Shown: one piece after another, positions 48,134 to 56,781 of the stretch
Position numbering within the stretch: the first letter of the stretch is position 1
How the letters are laid out: each line of letters starts with the position of its first letter
Assembly: GCA_963744005.1 (NCBI GenBank)
Contig: CAVURU010000003.1
Span: forward strand, 1,488,001-1,552,000
Origin: Palsa-504 sp963744005
GTDB lineage: Bacteria; Actinomycetota; Actinomycetes; Streptosporangiales; Streptosporangiaceae
Length of the DNA stretch: 64,000 nt
Direction: 5' to 3'
The notes under the pieces: generated by a model
Told to the model about the DNA's origin: nothing
What the model saw: only the letters and a program-made list of their open reading frames with translations
Databases searched by the model: none
Translations under genes and position numbers: made by a program

Positions 48134-50305
48134 ATGGACGATACCCTGGCCGACCCGCTCGTCGGGCGCCTGCTGGACGGGCGCTACGCCGTGATGGCGC
48201 GCATTGCCCACGGCGGGATGGCGACGGTCTACCGGGCGGTCGACACCAGGCTGGACCGTGAGGTGGCCCTCAAGGTCATGCACGCCGACCTGGCCCGGGA
48301 CGAGGATTTCGTCCGCCGGTTCATCGGCGAGGCCAAGTCGGTGGCGCGGCTGTCGCACCAGAACGTGGTCGCGGTCTTCGACCAGGGCACCGACGGGCCC
48401 TACCCCTACCTGGCCATGGAGTACGTGCCCGGGCGCACGCTCAAGGACGTGCTGAGGGAACGCGGCCGGTTCTCCCCCGCCGCGGCGCTCGACATCATGA
48501 CCGGGGTGCTGGACGGCCTGGCCGCCGCGCACGCCTCCGGCATCGTGCACCGCGACGTCAAGCCGGAGAACGTGCTGCTGACGCCGGACGGCCGTCTCAA
48601 GGTGGCCGACTTCGGCCTGGCCAAGGCGCAGGCGGCCGCCGGGCACACCCGGACGGGGCTGCTCATCGGCACGGTGGCCTACCTGCCGCCGGAGCAGGTC
48701 ACGGGCGGCAGCATGGGCCCGCGATCGGACGTCTACTCGGCCGGGGTCATGCTGTTCGAGCTGCTCACCGGCAAGCAGCCGTTCAGCGGCGACTCCCCGC
48801 TGGCCGTCGCCTACCAGCACGTCAACTTCGATGTCCCGGCCCCGTCGTCCCTGGTGCCCGGCCTGCCGCCGGCCGTGGACCAGCTGGTCCTGGCCGCGAC
48901 CAGCCGGGACCCGGCGGCCCGGCCCGCCGACGCGGGCGAGTTCGCGCGCGCGGTCCGCCAGGTCCGGGAGACGGTGCGCGAGCCCAGCGGGCTCACCGGC
49001 GCGATGGGCGCGGGCGTCCAGGGCACGGCCGAGGCCCCGTGGCTTAGCCTGGACACCCCGGCCGCGACCAACGGCTGGTGGGCCCGCGAGGCGGCCGGCG
49101 CGGCCGCGGGCGGCGCCGCGGCCGGGGCGGGCCAGGACATCGCGGCGGCGAGATTCACCGACGGCACCGGGCCGGGCCACGGCATCGGGGTCATGGACTT
49201 CAGCGCGGGCGCCGGGAGCGCCGGGGCGGGCAATTCCGGCAGGGGTAACTCCGGCACGGGCAACGGGGCCGGAAGCTACGGGACGGGCGGGTTCGCGACC
49301 GCCGGGCCGGGCGCGGGCGGCAGCGACGGCGGGTCGCACACGCTGGTCGTGCACCGCGATCAGGACGACGACCGGTTCGGCGGCGGCCGGGAGCCGTTCC
49401 TGCAGCGCTGGCTGTTCAGCCCGCGGCTGGCCATCGTCGTGCTGGTGCTGGCCCTGCTGGCCGGGCTCGGGTTCGGCGGCTGGTACCTGACCTCGGGCCG
49501 GTACGCGTCCATTCCGGTCGTGGCGGGCGACTCGGTGGCCCAGGCGACGGCGGCGCTGACGACAGACGGGTTCAAGGTGGCCAAGACTTCACCGGTGCAC
49601 AGCAACACCGTGAAGCAGGGCACGGTGGTGGGCACCACCCCGACCGGCCGGGCGGCCAAGGGCACGCCGGTGACGCTCGTGGTCTCATCCGGGCCATTCA
49701 CCTCGGTCGTGCCCAAGGTCACCGGGGAGCAGCAGGCCGCGGCCGAGGCCGCCCTGAAGCAGGTGCACCTGACCTGGACCATCCAGAAGACGCCTTCGTT
49801 CTCCCCGGTCGGCACCGTGGTGAGCACCAACCCGGACGCGGGCACGTCCTGGCCGCAGACCAAGCCGGTCACCTTGATGGTCTCCGAGGGCCTGTCGCTG
49901 CCGGACTTCTTCGGCCAGAACCTGCAGGCGGCCCAGCAGTGGGCGTCTCAGAACGGCGCCACCTTGTCCCAGCAACAGGACCAGAACAGCGAGCAGCCGC
50001 AGGGCACGATCACCGGCCAGCAACCGAAGGCCGGCTCGATCTACCAGCAAGGCCAGACGCTGACCGTAAACGTGTCGGCTGGGCCGGCTGAGGTCAACGT
50101 GCCGGACACCATCGGCATGTCGGTGAACCAGGCCACCCAGCAGCTGCAGCAGGCCGGCTTCAAGGTGCAGGTCGAGTCGTTCGGACTGGGCAACTCGGGC
50201 AACCGCCGGGTCTGGAACTACAGCCCGCTCGGCCAGGCGCCCAAGGGCAGCACGATCCTGCTGCAGGTCCTGCCGGGCAATAACAACAATCAGGGCGGCT
50301 TCTAG
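48134..50305 (+). CDS. PASTA-domain Ser/Thr protein kinase (PknL/PknB type)
   Basis: 723 residues. Kinase domain (about 12-275): GGMATVYRAVDTRLDREVAL with the ATP lysine, IVHRDVKPENVLL (catalytic Asp), KVADFGLAKA (DFG), TVAYLPPEQ, SDVYSAGVMLFELLTG. A Gly/Ala-rich linker follows, then one membrane helix (LAIVVLVLALLAGLGFGGWY, about 430-450) and four extracellular PASTA repeats (IPVVAGDSVAQATAAL; VVPKVTGEQQAAAEAAL; LPDFFGQNLQAAQQWA; VPDTIGMSVNQATQQL) that sense peptidoglycan fragments or lipid II. ATG 48134. Position beside the Rv2175c-like gene and ahead of DAHP synthase resembles PknL. Confidence 0.93.
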   Translation: MDDTLADPLVGRLLDGRYAVMARIAHGGMATVYRAVDTRLDREVALKVMHADLARDEDFVRRFIGEAKSVARLSHQNVVAVFDQGTDGPYPYLAMEYVPGRTLKDVLRERGRFSPAAALDIMTGVLDGLAAAHASGIVHRDVKPENVLLTPDGRLKVADFGLAKAQAAAGHTRTGLLIGTVAYLPPEQVTGGSMGPRSDVYSAGVMLFELLTGKQPFSGDSPLAVAYQHVNFDVPAPSSLVPGLPPAVDQLVLAATSRDPAARPADAGEFARAVRQVRETVREPSGLTGAMGAGVQGTAEAPWLSLDTPAATNGWWAREAAGAAAGGAAAGAGQDIAAARFTDGTGPGHGIGVMDFSAGAGSAGAGNSGRGNSGTGNGAGSYGTGGFATAGPGAGGSDGGSHTLVVHRDQDDDRFGGGREPFLQRWLFSPRLAIVVLVLALLAGLGFGGWYLTSGRYASIPVVAGDSVAQATAALTTDGFKVAKTSPVHSNTVKQGTVVGTTPTGRAAKGTPVTLVVSSGPFTSVVPKVTGEQQAAAEAALKQVHLTWTIQKTPSFSPVGTVVSTNPDAGTSWPQTKPVTLMVSEGLSLPDFFGQNLQAAQQWASQNGATLSQQQDQNSEQPQGTITGQQPKAGSIYQQGQTLTVNVSAGPAEVNVPDTIGMSVNQATQQLQQAGFKVQVESFGLGNSGNRRVWNYSPLGQAPKGSTILLQVLPGNNNNQGGF

Positions 50306-50327
50306 CCGGGCGGCCGCGGCCCGGGTA

Positions 50328-50333
50328 TATAGT
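50328..50333 (+). promoter_or_regulatory. -10 element of the DAHP synthase leader transcript
   Basis: TATAGT, 7 bases before the leader-peptide ATG, so transcription should start at or next to that ATG: a leaderless message. There is no ribosome-binding site before the ATG, which fits. No clear -35. Confidence 0.55.
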
Positions 50334-50339
50334 GCAGCC

Positions 50340-50414
50340 ATGCGTCAGCAGTTTTGGTTTGGATTTGGCTACCGGCCCGGTTCCCGGACGGTCGCCTGCC
50401 AGACCTTGCGCTGA
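50340..50414 (+). CDS. aromatic leader peptide (attenuation peptide) for DAHP synthase
   Basis: A 24-codon open frame beginning MRQQFWFGFGYRPG and ending at a TGA at 50412. Within 7 codons it has three Phe, one Trp and one Tyr, the end products of the pathway started by the downstream DAHP synthase. It is followed at once by a terminator and then by the enzyme gene. A Phe-rich leader peptide ahead of a DAHP synthase is known in Corynebacterium glutamicum. Stalling at aromatic codons when charged tRNAs are scarce would free the antiterminator segment. Too short for routine gene calling. Confidence 0.85.
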   Translation: MRQQFWFGFGYRPGSRTVACQTLR

Positions 50415-50443
50415 CAGAAGCGACTTAACGAAGCCCCGGGCCG
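50373..50443 (+). promoter_or_regulatory. predicted antiterminator pairing
   Basis: CGGCCCGG (50373-50380, just after the Tyr codon) is exactly complementary to CCGGGCCG (50436-50443), which includes half of the terminator's 5' arm. The two structures exclude each other, the arrangement expected for ribosome-mediated attenuation. Confidence 0.6.
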
Positions 50444-50466
50444 AATGGCCCGGGGCTTTCTTTATG
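50432..50466 (+). terminator. intrinsic terminator (attenuator) before DAHP synthase
   Basis: A perfect 11-bp stem, AGCCCCGGGCC / GGCCCGGGGCT, with a GAAT tetraloop, followed directly by TTCTTTAT. This is the strongest Rho-independent terminator in the window and lies 18 bases before the enzyme's start codon. Confidence 0.92.
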
Positions 50467-50483
50467 ACTGGAGGCGGGTTGCG

Positions 50484-51536
50484 ATGGTGGTCGTGATGGC
50501 GGCAGACGCGGAAAAGGCGGACGTCGACGGAGTGGTGGAGCGGGTCCGTGAGGCAGGAGGCGACGCCTTCGTCAGCAGGGGCGTCTCACGGACGATCGTC
50601 GGCCTGGTCGGTGACATCGACCAGCTCGACTCGCTGAACCTGCGCGGCATGACGGGCGTCAGCGACGTGGTCCGGATCACCGCGCCGTACAAGCTGGTCA
50701 GCCGGGAGCACCGCCGGGAGCGTTCGGTGATCACGGTGGCCGGGGTGCCGATCGGACCGGACACGCTGACCGTCATCGCCGGGCCGTGCGCGGTGGAGAC
50801 GCCGGAGCAGACGCTGGCCTCCGCGCTGATGGCCAAGGCCGCCGGGGCGGCGCTGCTGCGCGGCGGGGCGTACAAGCCGCGCAGCTCCCCGTACGCCTTC
50901 CAGGGGCTGGGCGAGGCCGGGCTGAAGATCCTGGCCGACGTGCGCACCGAGACCGGCCTGCCTATCGTGACCGAGGTGGTCGACCCGGGCGACGTGGACC
51001 TGGTGGCCAGCTACGCGGACATGCTGCAGGTCGGCACGCGCAACATGCAGAACTTCCCGCTGCTGCAGGCGGTCGGCGGGGTGGGCAAGCCGGTCATGCT
51101 CAAGCGCGGCATGAACGCCACCATCGAGGAATGGCTGATGGCCGCGGAGTACATCGCCCAGCGCGGCAACCTCGACATCGTGCTGTGCGAGCGCGGCATC
51201 CGGACCTTCGAGAAGGCGACCAGGAACACGCTGGACATCAGCGCGGTCCCGGTGGCGCAGCGGCTGTCGCACCTGCCGGTCATCGTCGACCCCTCGCATT
51301 CCGGCGGCCGCCGGGACCTGGTCGTCCCGCTGTCCCGGGCCGCGATCGCGGTCGGCGCCGACGGCATCATCGTCGACGTGCACCCGCACCCGGAAAGCGC
51401 GCTGTGCGACGGCCCGCAGGCCCTGGTGGAATCCGACCTGCGCGAGCTGGCCAGCGTCGCGGCTCACCTGTCCCCGCTGGTCGGCCGCACGCTCACGCCG
51501 CCGCTGGCCACCCCGAGCGAGCCGGTGCCGGCCTGA
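50484..51536 (+). CDS. aroF: 3-deoxy-7-phosphoheptulonate (DAHP) synthase, type I-beta
   Basis: First step of the shikimate pathway (PEP plus erythrose 4-phosphate). 350 residues. The N-terminal ferredoxin-like regulatory domain (about 1-75; VVVMAADAEKADVDGVVERV) is like that of Thermotoga DAHP synthase, where it mediates feedback inhibition. The barrel has VIAGPCAVETPEQTL, LLRGGAYKPRSSPYAFQGLG, MLQVGTRNMQNFPLL, KPVMLKRGMNATIEEWLMAA, IVDPSHSGGRRDLV and DGIIVDVHPHPESALCDGPQ. ATG 50484 has GGAGG 9 bases upstream. Controlled by the leader peptide and attenuator upstream. Confidence 0.95.
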   Translation: MVVVMAADAEKADVDGVVERVREAGGDAFVSRGVSRTIVGLVGDIDQLDSLNLRGMTGVSDVVRITAPYKLVSREHRRERSVITVAGVPIGPDTLTVIAGPCAVETPEQTLASALMAKAAGAALLRGGAYKPRSSPYAFQGLGEAGLKILADVRTETGLPIVTEVVDPGDVDLVASYADMLQVGTRNMQNFPLLQAVGGVGKPVMLKRGMNATIEEWLMAAEYIAQRGNLDIVLCERGIRTFEKATRNTLDISAVPVAQRLSHLPVIVDPSHSGGRRDLVVPLSRAAIAVGADGIIVDVHPHPESALCDGPQALVESDLRELASVAAHLSPLVGRTLTPPLATPSEPVPA

Positions 51537-51563
51537 GGCGGCAGGTACCATTGCCCGTTCGGT

Positions 51564-52832
51564 CTAATGCCGGTATTCCTGCGCGGTCCGGGCCAGTTCC
51601 TCGGCCAGGTCGTCGGCCTCCAGCCGGCCCTCGATCCGGCGCAGGTCGTCGATCCTGGCCCGGACCTCGACCCGCTTGGGCGTGAGCACAGTGCAGCAGT
51701 CCTGGTCGGGGAGCTCGGAGATGCCCAGGGTGCGGATGCGGCGCGCCTCGGCCATGATCTCGCTCTTGTCCCAGCCGATCAGCGGGCGCAGGATGGGCAG
51801 CTTGACCGCGTCGTCCAGGGCGGTCAGGTTGGCCAGCGTCTGGCTGGCGACCTGTCCGAGTGAGTCGCCGGTGACCAGCGCGGCGCCGTCGATCCGCCGG
51901 GCCAGCGCCTCGCCGGTCTTGAGCATCAGCCGGCGCTGGGCCACGATCTGCAGCCGGTCCGCGCCGGAGGAGGCCAGGGCCTGCTGAGCCTTGCCGAACG
52001 GCACGACGAACAGCCGTGACCCGCCCTGGAACCGGTCCAGCCCGCGGACCAGCGCGTACGCCTTGTAGATCGACTCGGGGCCGGTGAGCGGCATGCCGGA
52101 GAAGTGCAGGAACAGGCAGCGCATGCCGCGGCGCATCATCCGGTAGGCGGCGACGGGCGAGTCGATGCCGCCGGACATGAGGACCACGCCGCGGCCGCTC
52201 ATGCCGACCGGCAGGCCGCCCTGCCCGGGCTGCCCCTCGGTGAAGACGAAGGCCTCGTCGCTGTCGACCTCGATGAACACCGTGGTCTTCGGCTTGCGCA
52301 GGTCGACGTCGAGGCCGTGCGCGCGCTGGATCTCGCGGCCGACCAGCACGGCCAGGTCGGCGGAGGTCAGCGGGAAGCGCTTGTCCCGGCGGCGCGGCCG
52401 GACCGCGAACGGGCCCGGCCGGCCCGCGGTCAGGCGGACGGCCGCGGCGACGACCGCCTCGGGCGTCTTGGCCACCCGCAACGGCTGGGCCACGATGACG
52501 ATCCCGGGCACGTCGCGCATCCGCTCGGCGATCCGCTGCACGGCCTCGGCCCACGCGGCCGGGCCGCGCTGCTGGCCGTCGAGCACCCGCAGCATGACGA
52601 CGCCGTCCCGCTGCCGGACGTCCACGGGCAGGTCGATCTCATGCAGCGCGGCACGGATGTTGTGCTGGAGCATGCGGGAGAACTGCTGCCGGTTGCCGCC
52701 CTTCAGGACGATCTCGCCCAGCTTGAGCAGGACGCACGGCTCGTCGCTGTGCTGACTGTCGCTGTGCTGACTGTCGCTGTGCTGGTCGGCTTCCTGAGCC
52801 GGCAGCGGCGCGGGCTGCGGGGTGTGGATCAC
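51564..52832 (-). CDS. thiI: tRNA 4-thiouridine synthase / thiamine sulfur-transfer protein ThiI
   Basis: Adenylates and thiolates U8 of tRNA and can supply sulfur for thiamine. 422 residues: N-terminal ferredoxin-like plus THUMP domain (LLKLGEIVLKGGNRQQFSRM), then a PP-loop ATPase (GVVLMSGGIDSPVAAYRMM) and ALVTGDSLGQVASQTLANL. DQDCCTVLTPK is the conserved Cys region; there is no C-terminal rhodanese domain. The GTG at 52832 is chosen because GGGGAGG lies 5 bases upstream; the frame is open to 52931. Near the start a 15-base unit is repeated. Confidence 0.92.
   Translation of the reverse strand: MIHTPQPAPLPAQEADQHSDSQHSDSQHSDEPCVLLKLGEIVLKGGNRQQFSRMLQHNIRAALHEIDLPVDVRQRDGVVMLRVLDGQQRGPAAWAEAVQRIAERMRDVPGIVIVAQPLRVAKTPEAVVAAAVRLTAGRPGPFAVRPRRRDKRFPLTSADLAVLVGREIQRAHGLDVDLRKPKTTVFIEVDSDEAFVFTEGQPGQGGLPVGMSGRGVVLMSGGIDSPVAAYRMMRRGMRCLFLHFSGMPLTGPESIYKAYALVRGLDRFQGGSRLFVVPFGKAQQALASSGADRLQIVAQRRLMLKTGEALARRIDGAALVTGDSLGQVASQTLANLTALDDAVKLPILRPLIGWDKSEIMAEARRIRTLGISELPDQDCCTVLTPKRVEVRARIDDLRRIEGRLEADDLAEELARTAQEYRH
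52744..52788 (-). repeat. three 15-bp in-frame repeats in thiI
   Basis: Units starting 52744, 52759 and 52774 (TCGCTGTGCTGACTG-type, the last with changes) encode QHSDS pentapeptides in the N-terminal lead of ThiI. Confidence 0.88.
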
Positions 52833-52978
52833 GGACACCTCCCCAGTCTGCCAGCAGATCGGCGTGGTTGGCGTCCGGCTTTTTCGGGTCTGCCTGATAC
52901 GGGAACCGGGTGCTAGCCCCAATGTGATCAAGACCGCCCGGCCGTTAGCGTGACGGCATACGACAGCGGGAGGGTCAC

Positions 52979-53356
52979 GTGAGCATCAGGGATGAAGTCC
53001 AGGCCTCGGCCGGAGCCCACCGTGATCTCGGGCCGGGCTACGAGTCGGCCGTGGCCGAGGGGCTGGTCGAGCGGATCGGCGAGGAGATCGACCGGCGGGT
53101 CGACGCCCGGCTGGCCGGGCAGCTGAGCGGCATGGTGCCGATGAAGCCGCGCCGGATGCCGCTGCCCGGGCGGCTCGGGTTCGGCCGGGTACTGCTGGCC
53201 CTGGGCTCGATGGGGATGGCCATCGGGGCCACGGCGGCCGTGCTGCACCCGGGCGGGGACGGGAACAACTCCGTGTCGGGGACCCAGTTCGTCCTCGTGG
53301 CGCTGATCTGGATCATCATCGGGGCGGTCAACATCGCGAACGCGCCCCGGGGCTGA
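52979..53356 (+). CDS. small membrane protein, 125 aa, unknown function
   Basis: Not assigned. Residues 1-62 are hydrophilic (DEVQASAGAHRDLGPGYESA, LVERIGEEIDRRVDARLAGQ). Two hydrophobic segments follow: GRVLLALGSMGMAIGATAAV (about 69-88) and FVLVALIWIIIGAVNIANA (about 104-122), so a cytoplasmic N-terminus with a helical hairpin is likely. GTG start with GGGAGG upstream. This layout is common among small actinobacterial membrane proteins of unknown function. Confidence 0.78.
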   Translation: MSIRDEVQASAGAHRDLGPGYESAVAEGLVERIGEEIDRRVDARLAGQLSGMVPMKPRRMPLPGRLGFGRVLLALGSMGMAIGATAAVLHPGGDGNNSVSGTQFVLVALIWIIIGAVNIANAPRG

Positions 53357-53367
53357 GCCTGGCGAGA

Positions 53368-53985
53368 ATGTCATACCCCGGGCCTAGCGTGAGCGGCATG
53401 AACCCTCCACGGAGACGCCGCGCCAGCTCGCCGGAGCGGCCGTGCCGGTGCGCGGAATGCGACGCGGTGGCCCAGGCGGCGGGCCTGGACCCGGAGGCCT
53501 GCATGCGGGCCGTCAGCGACGACATCCGGACCTTCGGCTGGTCGGTGTCGGCGGTCATGGGCGACGCGATCGCGCCGCCCTGGGCGTACACCATCGGCCT
53601 GTGGCTCGGTTACCAGGGGCCGGAGCTGACGATGTTCGGCCTGCCGGTCGAGCACATGACGATCATCCTGAACGCGATCGGGGAACGCATCGCTGGGGGC
53701 GCGGTCATCGAGGCCGGAGACGTGATCGACGGGATCTGCCCGTGCCCGCTGTCGCTCCGGCCGGTCCGGGCGAGCTGGCGCTCGACCAGCCTGTTCGCCG
53801 TCTCGGACCGCTACCACGGGTACGTCAGGCCGCCGGTCCTGCAGGTGACCTGGCCTGACCGCAAGGGCCGTTTCCCCGGCGACCAGGGCTTCCAGTCCCG
53901 GTACGAGGGCAGGCAGCCGATGCTGTGGATGCCCCGGGAGGACCACGCGCCGGGTATCTGGACCCGGATCGACGAGCTGCCCTGA
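53368..53985 (+). CDS. DUF4262 protein
   Basis: 205 residues. IRTFGWSVSAVMGDAIAPPW, AYTIGLWLGYQGPELTMFGL, HMTIILNAIGERIAGGAV and CPLSLRPVRASWRST match the DUF4262 pattern (FxWPxxYTxGL, HPE-like core). PCRCAECDA near the N-terminus is a CxxC-type lead. Function unknown. Start uncertain between the ATG at 53368 and the ATG at 53398. It lies 11 bases after the membrane-protein gene. Confidence 0.8.
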   Translation: MSYPGPSVSGMNPPRRRRASSPERPCRCAECDAVAQAAGLDPEACMRAVSDDIRTFGWSVSAVMGDAIAPPWAYTIGLWLGYQGPELTMFGLPVEHMTIILNAIGERIAGGAVIEAGDVIDGICPCPLSLRPVRASWRSTSLFAVSDRYHGYVRPPVLQVTWPDRKGRFPGDQGFQSRYEGRQPMLWMPREDHAPGIWTRIDELP

Positions 53986-54008
53986 CCGCGGCCGGTGCGG
54001 ATGAGCGA

Positions 54009-54048
54009 GGCCGGTACGGCGGGCCCCCGAAGCGCCGCCGTACCGGCC
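54009..54048. terminator. strong hairpin between convergent genes
   Basis: GGCCGGTACGGCGG (54009-54022) and CCGCCGTACCGGCC (54035-54048) form a perfect 14-bp stem between DUF4262 and the convergent ABC permease. No T-tract on either side; likely a bidirectional terminator. Confidence 0.65.
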
Positions 54049-54060
54049 TGCCCGTCCCGG

Positions 54061-54906
54061 TTAGACGTTCTTCTGATAGGAGCGGAACGTCACCACCGAG
54101 ACCGCCACGCACGCCACCGCGAGGGCCAGCAGGCCGCCGCAGCGGATGCCGATGGCAGCCCAGTCCGGCTGAGCCGACAGCGCCGAGCGCCCGATCTGAA
54201 CGACCCAGTTGAGCGGGTTGCGGGACGCGATGGCCTGCATCCAGCCGGGCATCAGCTGGGTCGGGATGAAGGCCGAGGACAGGAACATCAGCGGCAGCAT
54301 GAAGAACGTGTAGACGCCGATGATCGCCTCGCGCGAGCGCAGCAGCATGCCGACCGCGTTGGACAGGGCGCCGAACACCACGCCGACCAGGACCGAGGCG
54401 GCGACCATGACGGCCACCCCGGCCACCCCGCCGTGGTAGCGGGCCCCGCCGGCCAGGCCGAGGCCGACGATGATCAGCGACTGCACGGTGGTGCTGACCG
54501 CCTGCTCGGCCACGGTGGCGTTCATCAGCCCGACCCGGCTGGCCGGCGTGGCCAGGAACCGGTTCAGCGTGCCCCGGTCGATCTCCTCGATCATGGTCAT
54601 GCCGGCCCACATGTTGTTGGACATGGCGTTCATCGCGATCAGGCCCGGGACCAGGTAGTCCAGGTAGGAGCCGCCGTAGGCGAAGCCGGGGATGTCGATG
54701 ACCTGGCGGAACAGCTGGCCGAACAGGAACAGCCAGATCACCGGCTGCACGACGCTGAAGGCCAGCACCCAGGGCTGGCGGACCAGGGCGTGCAGCTTGC
54801 GGCCGGTCAGGAACCAGGTGTGCGCCAGCGTGGTGCGCAGCGACGCGGAGTTGGCGGGCGCGGCGGCGACGGCCGACGGGGCGGACTGGAGTTGCGCGGT
54901 AGCCAT
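54061..54906 (-). CDS. ABC-2 type exporter, permease subunit
   Basis: 281 residues, six membrane helices of the ABC-2 type: PWVLAFSVVQPVIWLFLFGQ, YLVPGLIAMNAMSNNMWAGM, VQSLIIVGLGLAGGARYHGG, GVAVMVAASVLVGVVFGALS, FFMLPLMFLSSAFIPTQLMP and a C-terminal helix. RGTLNRFLATPASR is the family's cytoplasmic loop. Its ATG overlaps the ATPase stop (TGATG), so the two are co-translated. Typically a drug or antibiotic exporter (DrrB-like); substrate unknown. Confidence 0.9.
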   Translation of the reverse strand: MATAQLQSAPSAVAAAPANSASLRTTLAHTWFLTGRKLHALVRQPWVLAFSVVQPVIWLFLFGQLFRQVIDIPGFAYGGSYLDYLVPGLIAMNAMSNNMWAGMTMIEEIDRGTLNRFLATPASRVGLMNATVAEQAVSTTVQSLIIVGLGLAGGARYHGGVAGVAVMVAASVLVGVVFGALSNAVGMLLRSREAIIGVYTFFMLPLMFLSSAFIPTQLMPGWMQAIASRNPLNWVVQIGRSALSAQPDWAAIGIRCGGLLALAVACVAVSVVTFRSYQKNV

Positions 54907-55935
54907 CAGTTGCTCACTTCCGCCAGTTCCCGCTCGCCGCGGGCGTCCTGGCCGTCAGGGTCTTCGGATTCGCTGTAGCGGCGGCCGGTGTGCCGCAGGT
55001 AGACGTCGTCCAGCGACGGCCGGGCCACGGCCACCGAGGCGGCGGCGATCCCGGCGCGCTGCAGCGCGGCCAGGACCACGGGCACGGCCGCTGCGCCGTC
55101 GTCGCTGCGCGCCGACACGTCCCGCCCGGCGATGACCAGGTCCCGGACTTCGGGCAGGCGGCCCAGCGCGGCCCGGACCTGGCCCGGGTCGGCCCCGGCC
55201 GGGAGCTCGACGTGCACGGCATCGCCGCGCAGCTGGCCCTTGAGCCCGTCCGGGGTCCCGGTGGTCACCAGCCGGCCGCGGTCCACGATGGCCAGCTCGC
55301 TGGCCAGCCGGTCGGCTTCCTCCAGGTAGTGCGTGGTGAGCAGCACGGTCATGCCCTCACCGCGGGCCAGGCGGCCGATCTCCTGCCACAGGGCGGCCCG
55401 GGACTCCGGGTCCAGGCCGGTGGTCGGCTCGTCCAGGAACAGCACCGCGGGCCGGTGCATCAGGCCGAGGGCCACGTCCAGCCGGCGCTGCATGCCGCCG
55501 GAGTACGTCTTGACCAGCGCCGGCCGCGTCGGCCAGACCGAAGTGGTCCAGCAGCTGCTGCGCCCGGGCCCGGACCGTGCTGCCGCGCAGGCCGTACAGC
55601 CGGCCCTGCAGCAGCAGGTTCTCCCGCCCGGTCGCCGTCGGGTCGGACCCGGAGCGCTGGGCCACGACGCCGATCAGGTGCCGGACCTGGCCCGGCCGGG
55701 CCAGCACGTCGACGCCGGCCACCCGGGCCTGGCCGCTGTCCGGTCGGGCCAGCGAGGTGAGGATCTTGACGGTGGTGCTCTTGCCTGAGCCGTTCGGCCC
55801 GAGCAGGCCGTAGATGACGCCGCGCGGGACGCTGAGATCGAGCCCGTCCAGGGCGCGGATGCCGTCACGCTGGCCGTGCACGGCGTAGGTCTTGATCAGG
55901 TCGTGCGCCTCGATGGCGCAGTCGGCAGAACTCAT
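54906..55935 (-). CDS. ABC exporter ATP-binding subunit (DrrA-like), one frameshift
   Basis: About 343 residues when joined. Walker A GLLGPNGSGKSTTVKILTSL, GVVAQRSGSDPTATGRENLL, signature YSGGMQRRLDVALGL, Walker B LFLDEPTTGLDPESRAALWQ, and TTHYLEEADRLASELAIVDR. A DrrA-type C-terminal domain ends in DDVYLRHTGRRY. The frame breaks near 55515, within the segment just before the ABC signature: LADAAGAG ends one frame, ALVKTYSGGM begins the next. PadR control is likely, since a padR gene lies just upstream. Confidence 0.9.
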
Positions 55936-56124
55936 GGGCGTTTTCTCCTCCGGTTGACCCGGTGACTCCGGTTACGGATCGCGACGATCCAGCCCGCGAG
56001 GAGAAAATCCGGTTACGCTTGGGTGTGGGACCTCGGGTTCCGCGGCTCGCGGGATCGACTTGAGGTTGACGGCCCCGGCCGCCGGTGTTGCCGCACCCGG
56101 CCGGGGTCGTTTCTTATACGTCTC

Positions 56125-56781
56125 TTATGCGTCCTTGGTCCTGGCCGCCTCCTGCCCCATCAGCGCCGCCACTTCGGCCGGGAGCTCCCCGGTCTGGTGG
56201 AAGCGGCGCCAGGCCTCCAGGCCCGGGAACGTGCCGCTGGTGAACTCGGCCAGCAGCTCGCGCACCCACTGCTCCTCGGCCCGGCGCTGGGCGAGGTAGT
56301 ACTCCCCCTCGATGAGGAACAGCCGGGGCAGCTGGGCCTTGGCCTCGGTCAGCTCGGCGTCGAGGCGGCCGTTGGCCTCCTCGAGGGCGGCCAGCCGCTG
56401 CTGCAGCAGGCTGATCAGCTCGTCGGGCGCGAGCGCCCCGGCCTCGGCCAGCGCGGCCTCGAACCTGGTGTGCTCCCGCTCGGGCACGCTGAGCAGCTCG
56501 CGGAGCCAGCTCATCAGCTCGGCCCGGCCCGCCTCGGTGATCTGGTAGGTGGTCCGCTCCGGCTGCCGGCCTTCCCGGGCCACCTCGACGGCCTCGATGA
56601 AGCCGTACTTCTCCAGGTTCTGCACCACGGTGTAGAACGAGCCCCAGTTGACCTTGATGGCGATGTCCTTGCCGCGCTCGCGCAGCGTGGTGGCCATCTC
56701 GTAGGGGTACATGGGCCGCTGCGCGAGAAGCGACAGCAAGGACAGGCCGAGCAGGTTGCTCACCTTGCGCCGTGGAGGCAT
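56125..56781 (-). CDS. PadR-family transcriptional regulator
   Basis: 218 residues. NLLGLSLLSLLAQRPMYPYE, MATTLRERGKDIAIKVNWGS, FYTVVQNLEKYGFIEAVEVA is the PadR winged helix with the conserved GSFYxxxxxLEKxG. The C-terminal part is a vinculin-like helical region (HTRFEAALAEAGALAPDELI, RLAALEEANGRLDAELTEAK). ATG 56781 chosen because MPPRRKVSNLLGL is the family start; the frame is open to 57162. It probably represses the adjoining ABC exporter in the absence of a ligand. Confidence 0.88.
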   Translation of the reverse strand: MPPRRKVSNLLGLSLLSLLAQRPMYPYEMATTLRERGKDIAIKVNWGSFYTVVQNLEKYGFIEAVEVAREGRQPERTTYQITEAGRAELMSWLRELLSVPEREHTRFEAALAEAGALAPDELISLLQQRLAALEEANGRLDAELTEAKAQLPRLFLIEGEYYLAQRRAEEQWVRELLAEFTSGTFPGLEAWRRFHQTGELPAEVAALMGQEAARTKDA

